This document shows positions 59,516-64,000 of a stretch of 64,000 bases of DNA, piece after piece. Numbering within the stretch: position 1 is the first letter of the stretch; each line of letters starts with the position of its first letter. Source of the DNA: Peptoniphilus_A sp001811425. GTDB lineage: Bacteria > Bacillota > Clostridia > Tissierellales > Peptoniphilaceae. The stretch is from assembly GCF_001811425.1 (NCBI RefSeq), contig NZ_KV804709.1, positions 1-64,000 on the forward strand, written 5' to 3'. The notes beneath the pieces were generated by a model that saw nothing but the letters and a program-made list of their open reading frames with translations, searched no databases and was not told the DNA's origin. A program made the translations under genes and the position numbers.

Positions 59516-60838
59516 TTATTCTTCAACAGAAATTTTTGATGCTCCCTCAATTTTTACATTTGAGTTGTAATATTTTGTAAGTGCCTTAATCATATAGGCT
59601 GGGTCCATTGCTCCTGCTGTTTCATAATTTGAGTGCATTGCAAGTTGTGGAAGTCCAATGTCAACTGCGTGAAGTGAAACTTGTGTGTTTGATAAGTTTC
59701 CAAGAGTTGAGCCTCCTTGCATATTGCTTCTGTTAGCAAAGTGTTGCACTGGAACTTCTGCCAAGGCACAAATCTTTTTGAAGACTGCTTGTGAAAAGGC
59801 ATCTGATGTGTACTTTTGGTTGGCAGCTTCTTTTATTACAATACCCTTGTTCATGAAAGTTCTGTTTTCATCGTCAGTTAATTCCTTGTGGTTTGGATGA
59901 ACTGCGTGGGCATTGTCTGCACTAACTAGGAAGGATTTTGCCACTGCCTTGTGGTATTCTTCTTCGTCATAGCCAAGACCTGCATTTAGTCTTTTTAATG
60001 TGTCGTGAAGAAGTGTTGACATGGCACCTTGCTTTGTGTTTGAGCCAACTTCTTCGTTGTCAAAGCAAGCATATACATTTACTGCCTTGTCGTTAGATCC
60101 TGCAATAAAGGCTTTTAGTGATGTGAAGGCACATTCTAAGTCGTCAAGTTTTGGTGATGATACAAATTCATCCTTGTAGCCCCAAATTTTTCCTTCTTGT
60201 CTATTTACTAGGAATAAATCTTTGGAAATAATTTGTTCTACTTTTACTCCAAGTTCTTCTGCTATCATCTTGTCATAGTCGCCTTTTTTCATGGCGCCTG
60301 CTGTAAATAGTGGAAGTAAATCTACTTGTCTATTGTATTCATAGCCCTTGTTTACTTCTCTATTCATGTGGATGGCAACATTAGGGATGATTAAAAGGTC
60401 CCTATCAATGTGAAGTAGCTTTGAAACTATGGCGCCATCTTCTTCCACTAAAACTCTTCCTGCAAGGCTAAGTGGCTTGTCAAACCAAACTGAATCAATT
60501 GGTCCCCCATATACTTCAACATTTAGCTTTACATAGCCTCCTGGACCTTCAAGCTCTGGCATGCTCTTAACCTTATATGTTGGAGAGTCAGAGTGTGAAG
60601 CTACAAGTTGGTAGTGGTAGTCTGAAAGGTCACTACCTACCTTAAAGGCAATTACTGATGAATCATTTCTTGTTGTGTAATAATTCTTGCCCTTTTCAAT
60701 ATTCCAGCTTTCGCCTTCCTTTAATTCTATAAAATTTTCTGCGTCAAGGTATGTCTTCACAGTGTCAACTGTGTGGAACATACTTGCGCTCTTTTTAATA
60801 AATTCTAACAATTCCTTTGAAGTTTCTAAATAATTCAT
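59516..60838 (-). CDS. M18-family aminopeptidase
   Basis: This 440-residue protein has the M18 metal sites HSDSPTYKVK near residue 82, DDLECAFTSL near 230, DNEEVGS near 263 and a C-terminal HSNYETAG near 400. M18 enzymes are cytosolic, form dodecamers with two zinc ions and prefer acidic or neutral N-terminal residues. GAGGAAG lies just before the start at 60838. It follows an amino-acid permease gene (20-bp gap after its stop), which fits use of peptides as food. Confidence 0.93.
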   Translation of the reverse strand: MNYLETSKELLEFIKKSASMFHTVDTVKTYLDAENFIELKEGESWNIEKGKNYYTTRNDSSVIAFKVGSDLSDYHYQLVASHSDSPTYKVKSMPELEGPGGYVKLNVEVYGGPIDSVWFDKPLSLAGRVLVEEDGAIVSKLLHIDRDLLIIPNVAIHMNREVNKGYEYNRQVDLLPLFTAGAMKKGDYDKMIAEELGVKVEQIISKDLFLVNRQEGKIWGYKDEFVSSPKLDDLECAFTSLKAFIAGSNDKAVNVYACFDNEEVGSNTKQGAMSTLLHDTLKRLNAGLGYDEEEYHKAVAKSFLVSADNAHAVHPNHKELTDDENRTFMNKGIVIKEAANQKYTSDAFSQAVFKKICALAEVPVQHFANRSNMQGGSTLGNLSNTQVSLHAVDIGLPQLAMHSNYETAGAMDPAYMIKALTKYYNSNVKIEGASKISVEE

Positions 60839-60858
60839 AACTTCCTCCTTTTTGGAAT

Positions 60859-62295
60859 TTAGCTTAATTTTTTATCTTCCTTTGCTCTAAGCATTGGCAT
60901 TATTACTCCAAGTGCAACAAGTACAAGTGGTGTAATTACATTAAGTGCCATTTGCATTGGGTCGTCTGAAATCATACCTAATATACAGCAAGCTAGTGTA
61001 ACTATGAAGCACCAGAAGCCAAAGAATAAAGCAACTCCTTGGTTACGAGTAAAGTAGAATTCTCTTTCTACATCGCCCCTGTTCTTTCTCAAGAAAATAT
61101 ATGCCAAGAATACCCATAGGTAACGAAGTGGCATTGTAATTGAGTTAAGTTTTGTTAATTGTCTTAAAACAGTTGCAGCACCTGGCACTAGGATTTGTGC
61201 AAGGATAATTGAACCTGCAAGGACAATTATAAGTTTAATACCGTTGATGTAAGCTCCATATTTATTTTTCTTAAGAAGCTTTCTAGGTATATATTTATTT
61301 GTTCTGTCGTCATCAAGTAACATTCTAAGTGGTGCGTCAATACTTACAACAAGTGTAGAGAATTGACCGATCATGTTACAAAGAGCGTAGATGATCATAA
61401 TAGTATTGCCAAGGCCATAATATTCTCCAACCTTTTGGAAAGCCCAATAAGCACCGTTAGCCGCATAAGAGTCAAAAGTTGCTTGATCTGCATTGATAAT
61501 AGCAGGGTCAAACATCATACCCATGGCAATAGTACCAAAGATAGCTGAAATAATTACCATGACAGCAGCAAAGATCATTGCCTTAGGGAATTCCTTTGAA
61601 GAATTTCCTTCCATGTGGTTTACATAAGGACTCATCTTTTCAATACCACCAACTGCAAAGACAAGAATTGATAAACTTGTGAAATACTTCATGTCAAAAG
61701 TTGGAATCAAATTGTTAAGAGACCAGTCCATAGCTTGGTAACCACCGTTAGGGTTGATCTTTGGAGCAGCTAGCATCATTAAGATGTAAAGGATACCCAT
61801 GATAAACATACTTGAACCTGCAATAGTTGCAAGGTTTTTAAGTGGGTTAAGACCTCTACTTGCTACCCAACAGAAAATTAAAAATACTGCTAAAGTAGCA
61901 AGTTGTACATAAACTGTTGGAAGTGAGTCATAAACTTCTGCGTTTTGGAAGAACATCCAGGACATTGCCTTTAGTCCACCAGAACCCTTTGAAGCGATGT
62001 AGGTAATGTGACATGCCCAATAAGTCCAACCAGCATAATAAGCTAACTTATCGCTTGAAGTTGCCCTAATCCATGAAGTAACTCCACCACCTTCGTCCTT
62101 AAAGGATGAACCAAGTTCCCCTACCATAAGTGCGTTAGGAATGAAATAAAGTGCGAACATTAGGATCCATGAAAATATTACTTGGATTCCGTTAAAGAAT
62201 ACGAAACCGTTAACAACATTTCCAAAGCCCCATAAAGTGGAAAATGCCATAAATGCCAGCATGGACCACTTAATTTTCTTTTGTGAATCTTGCAT
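60859..62295 (-). CDS. APC-family amino-acid permease
   Basis: The product is 478 residues with about 12 helices. The ATG at 62295 is preceded by GAGGAG; an upstream ATG at 62325 lacks it. KIKWSMLAFMAFSTLWGFGN near residue 7, GGGVTSWIRATSS, GGIEKMSPYVNHMEG and APLRMLLDDD resemble the YjeM/GadC-like glutamate/GABA antiporter branch. It probably imports or exchanges amino acids. Co-transcription with the M18 peptidase is likely. Confidence 0.87.
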   Translation of the reverse strand: MQDSQKKIKWSMLAFMAFSTLWGFGNVVNGFVFFNGIQVIFSWILMFALYFIPNALMVGELGSSFKDEGGGVTSWIRATSSDKLAYYAGWTYWACHITYIASKGSGGLKAMSWMFFQNAEVYDSLPTVYVQLATLAVFLIFCWVASRGLNPLKNLATIAGSSMFIMGILYILMMLAAPKINPNGGYQAMDWSLNNLIPTFDMKYFTSLSILVFAVGGIEKMSPYVNHMEGNSSKEFPKAMIFAAVMVIISAIFGTIAMGMMFDPAIINADQATFDSYAANGAYWAFQKVGEYYGLGNTIMIIYALCNMIGQFSTLVVSIDAPLRMLLDDDRTNKYIPRKLLKKNKYGAYINGIKLIIVLAGSIILAQILVPGAATVLRQLTKLNSITMPLRYLWVFLAYIFLRKNRGDVEREFYFTRNQGVALFFGFWCFIVTLACCILGMISDDPMQMALNVITPLVLVALGVIMPMLRAKEDKKLS

Positions 62296-62325
62296 ATTTT
62301 GTCTCCTCTCATAATATAATTGCAT

Positions 62326-62682
62326 GATTAAATTAATTATAACCTTAAAAAAAACTGTAGTCTAGTATAATTCATAAACTTAGAAAACATTTTTACATTG
62401 AATTAAAAATTCTATAGCGGTTTAAATCAGTTAGCATACAAAGTTTAGAGTCTTGTGAAATACATAACTATATCCTTTTACAGTGCTGAGTAAATTTTTT
62501 TGTTTTGAAATATTTTTAATGATTTATATTTTAAAAAAACAATTTTATTGCCTTGGTCCTTCTATCTTCTGGGCTTGGGTTTTTATCTTAACTATACATT
62601 TTTTCTATGAAAAAAATTTTCCACAAAAAAATCCCCGTCAAGCGAGGATTTTACTTTAACTTTTCATTGTTAATTTTAAAAT
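62326..62682. other. intergenic interval
   Basis: This 357-bp AT-rich interval precedes the permease operon. No ORF with a ribosome site, repeat or known riboswitch was seen apart from the terminator of the next gene at 62626-62652. Confidence 0.6.
62626..62652 (-). terminator. terminator after the antiporter/coiled-coil pair
   Basis: On the minus strand AAATCCTCG and CGGGGATTT pair (one G-T) with a T-run, 31 bp past the stop at 62683. Confidence 0.8.
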
Positions 62683-63087
62683 CTAATTTAGTTTTCTTAA
62701 AATTTCTTCCACCTTGTCTCTTAGGTCAAATAAATTTTCCCTTATTTCCTTTATCTCCCTATTTACTCTTAGGTCTGTGAAGATGTTGTCAAAAATTATA
62801 TCTACGAAAAAATCATAAGTCGTGTCGCTAATTTCTTCATCTAAATTTATTCTCACATCGCCAAGTTCTTTTTTTGCAACTTCTAATTTTTTTCGAATAA
62901 TTTCGAGGCCTGAGTTGATGTCCTTTATCTTTCCTCTTTTTACAAAGCTAACTAAGCTTGAGTCTGCAAAAATGTCAAAGATGCCCCACTTACTTGCACT
63001 TTCTGTCTCTTTTATTACTGAGTCAATTTCATCTTGCAAATCTAAAAGTGCCTCACGCGCTTCCTTTATTTCCTTTAAGTCTGTCAT
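62683..63087 (-). CDS. small coiled-coil protein of unknown function
   Basis: This 134-residue protein is largely helical and highly charged, with coiled-coil segments at about 1-30, 55-85 and 105-134 (LRDKVEEILRKLN end). No signal peptide or metal motif is visible. A short central hydrophobic stretch (WGIFDIFADSSLVSFV) resembles a reentrant or amphipathic helix. It lies 8 bp after the antiporter gene and so may act with it. I do not recognise the family. Confidence 0.7.
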   Translation of the reverse strand: MTDLKEIKEAREALLDLQDEIDSVIKETESASKWGIFDIFADSSLVSFVKRGKIKDINSGLEIIRKKLEVAKKELGDVRINLDEEISDTTYDFFVDIIFDNIFTDLRVNREIKEIRENLFDLRDKVEEILRKLN

Positions 63088-63095
63088 CTTTCCTC

Positions 63096-64000
63096 CTATT
63101 CTGGGTCTTCTATTTCATTTGATTCCTTAGATATAACTGCCCTGTCTCCTGGCTTTAAAATAGTATTGCCCCTTGGCACAATTATTTCTCCACTTGGAGT
63201 CTGTACCATAATTATGAGCTCATCTCTTCCAATGTGAATGTCCCTTACTCTCTTATTTGCCCACTTATGTGTTTCAGAAATTTTTATTTCCAATAGGTCC
63301 TCTCCAGTGGCATCAAAATATCCTTCGCCGCCAAGGACGATTACATCGCCATCTCTAAGATAAGTGTCGCCCCTTGGGACAATGCTCTTGCCCTCTCTTT
63401 CTATCTTTGCAATTATTATGTTAAAGGCAATTTCTATGTCTGATATTTTTTTATTCACCCAAGGAGAAGTTTTTGATACATGAGTTTTTATAAATTCAAG
63501 ATCTGTCTTGTCTGAATAATAATTAAAGGTCCTAAGAACTGTGTCGTCTGGATCATACATTTCAAGCTTTTTCGTGGCAAAGGGCAGGGCCGTTCCCTGG
63601 ATTAAAAGTGAAAATATACAAATTACAAAAACTATGTGGAAGATGTCAATAGATAGGTTTATATCCCTATTTACAACCATTATGGCAAAGGCAATGGCTG
63701 CTGCTCCCCTAAGTCCTGCCAGTGAAATTAGGGTTAGCTGATTTTTTTTCATCTTAAAGGGCGCCATAAGTCCAAAGACTGTAAGTGGTCTTGCCACTAA
63801 GAGCATGAAGATTGCAATGACAAAGCCTATTGGTAGAGCCTTTATTATTAAATGTATATCTGATAAAAGTCCCAAGAGGAAGAACATTGCTATTTGGAAA
63901 ATCGTTGAAAGTCCGTCGTAGAAAAATACAACATCTCTCTTCCTTCTAAATTCGTGGTTGCCAATGTAGATGCCAAGGATGTATAGTGCCAAGAATCCAT
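63096..64000 (-). CDS. K+/H+ antiporter with two TrkA-C domains (5' end outside the window)
   Basis: At least 301 residues of the C-terminal part are present, and the frame is open to the window edge. It has several membrane helices of the CPA antiporter type (AGLRGAAAIAFAI) and two TrkA-C/RCK-C ligand domains (about GDTYLRDGDVIVLGG and GNTILKPGDRAVI). This is the CvrA/NhaP2 architecture, which exports K+ in exchange for protons under high internal K+. A hydrophobic N-terminal half is expected beyond 64000. Confidence 0.9.
   Translation of the reverse strand, partial: GFLALYILGIYIGNHEFRRKRDVVFFYDGLSTIFQIAMFFLLGLLSDIHLIIKALPIGFVIAIFMLLVARPLTVFGLMAPFKMKKNQLTLISLAGLRGAAAIAFAIMVVNRDINLSIDIFHIVFVICIFSLLIQGTALPFATKKLEMYDPDDTVLRTFNYYSDKTDLEFIKTHVSKTSPWVNKKISDIEIAFNIIIAKIEREGKSIVPRGDTYLRDGDVIVLGGEGYFDATGEDLLEIKISETHKWANKRVRDIHIGRDELIIMVQTPSGEIIVPRGNTILKPGDRAVISKESNEIEDPE

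Noticed and set aside
1..64000. tRNA or rRNA genes
   Set aside because: No stretch with tRNA-like arms and CCA or with rRNA-like sequence was recognised by eye; a covariance-model scan would settle this.

Overview
The window is AT-rich, low-GC Gram-positive chromosomal DNA. SLH-anchored and NEAT-type surface proteins, MprF, ECF transporters, RpiR/IclR/LysR regulators, TRAP and peptide-scavenging genes and several decayed insertion sequences suggest an anaerobic Firmicute, most likely a Peptoniphilaceae-type anaerobic coccus. That placement is an inference from gene content; no rRNA or other phylogenetic marker gene was seen. It is draft sequence with three 100-N gaps (11756-11855, 22783-22882, 59318-59417), and each one cuts a gene or an insertion sequence.

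Layout. 1-4.9 kb: the end of an IS3-type element, then a TRAP transporter operon (dctM, dctQ, dctP) with a DUF6282 metal-dependent hydrolase, facing a LysR regulator. 4.9-7.3 kb: an SdpR/SdpI-like pair and an IclR regulator bordered by two families of AT-rich tandem repeats. 7.3-12 kb: an ABC-F ATPase, an intergenic cluster of DnaA boxes, an Asp/Glu-racemase-family gene, a lipid kinase and a YpfJ-type zinc peptidase. 12-18.5 kb: an operon for uptake and hydrolysis of a peptide or acyl-amino-acid substrate (RpiR regulator, permease, nitrilase-family amidase, M20 amidohydrolase, enolase-superfamily epimerase, beta-lactamase-like serine hydrolase). 18.5-23.6 kb: a PopT/DUF368 protein whose tail is encoded by a mobile element, a 49-residue membrane protein, and two duplicated divergent modules of a membrane protein facing DUF438 or YvlD-like genes.

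23.6-40 kb is a large iron/heme region on the minus strand. A Fur-like box precedes an operon for a membrane-anchored NEAT protein, a Shp-like heme protein, an IsdE-type lipoprotein, a FecCD permease, an ATPase and a flavodoxin. Secreted and SLH-anchored NEAT-like proteins follow. A second Fur-like box precedes DUF454, a two-subunit ABC exporter-fold transporter and a degenerate DtxR-like protein. The likely relay runs from the SLH- and membrane-anchored NEAT proteins to Shp, IsdE and the ABC importer, with the flavodoxin as a possible redox partner for using heme without oxygen.

40-50 kb: a decayed IS3 element, DUF4298, purL and purF (purF has an unusual two-small-ORF leader with a terminator), mprF and an alpha/beta hydrolase. 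50-59 kb: a probable metallophore-uptake island (AraC regulator, YbtPQ-like ABC pair, MATE, ECF S/T/A components) with a third Fur-like box. It lies between two IS1182-type remnants in the same orientation. 59-64 kb: M18 aminopeptidase, APC amino-acid permease, a small coiled-coil protein and the C-terminal part of a K+/H+ antiporter that runs off the window.
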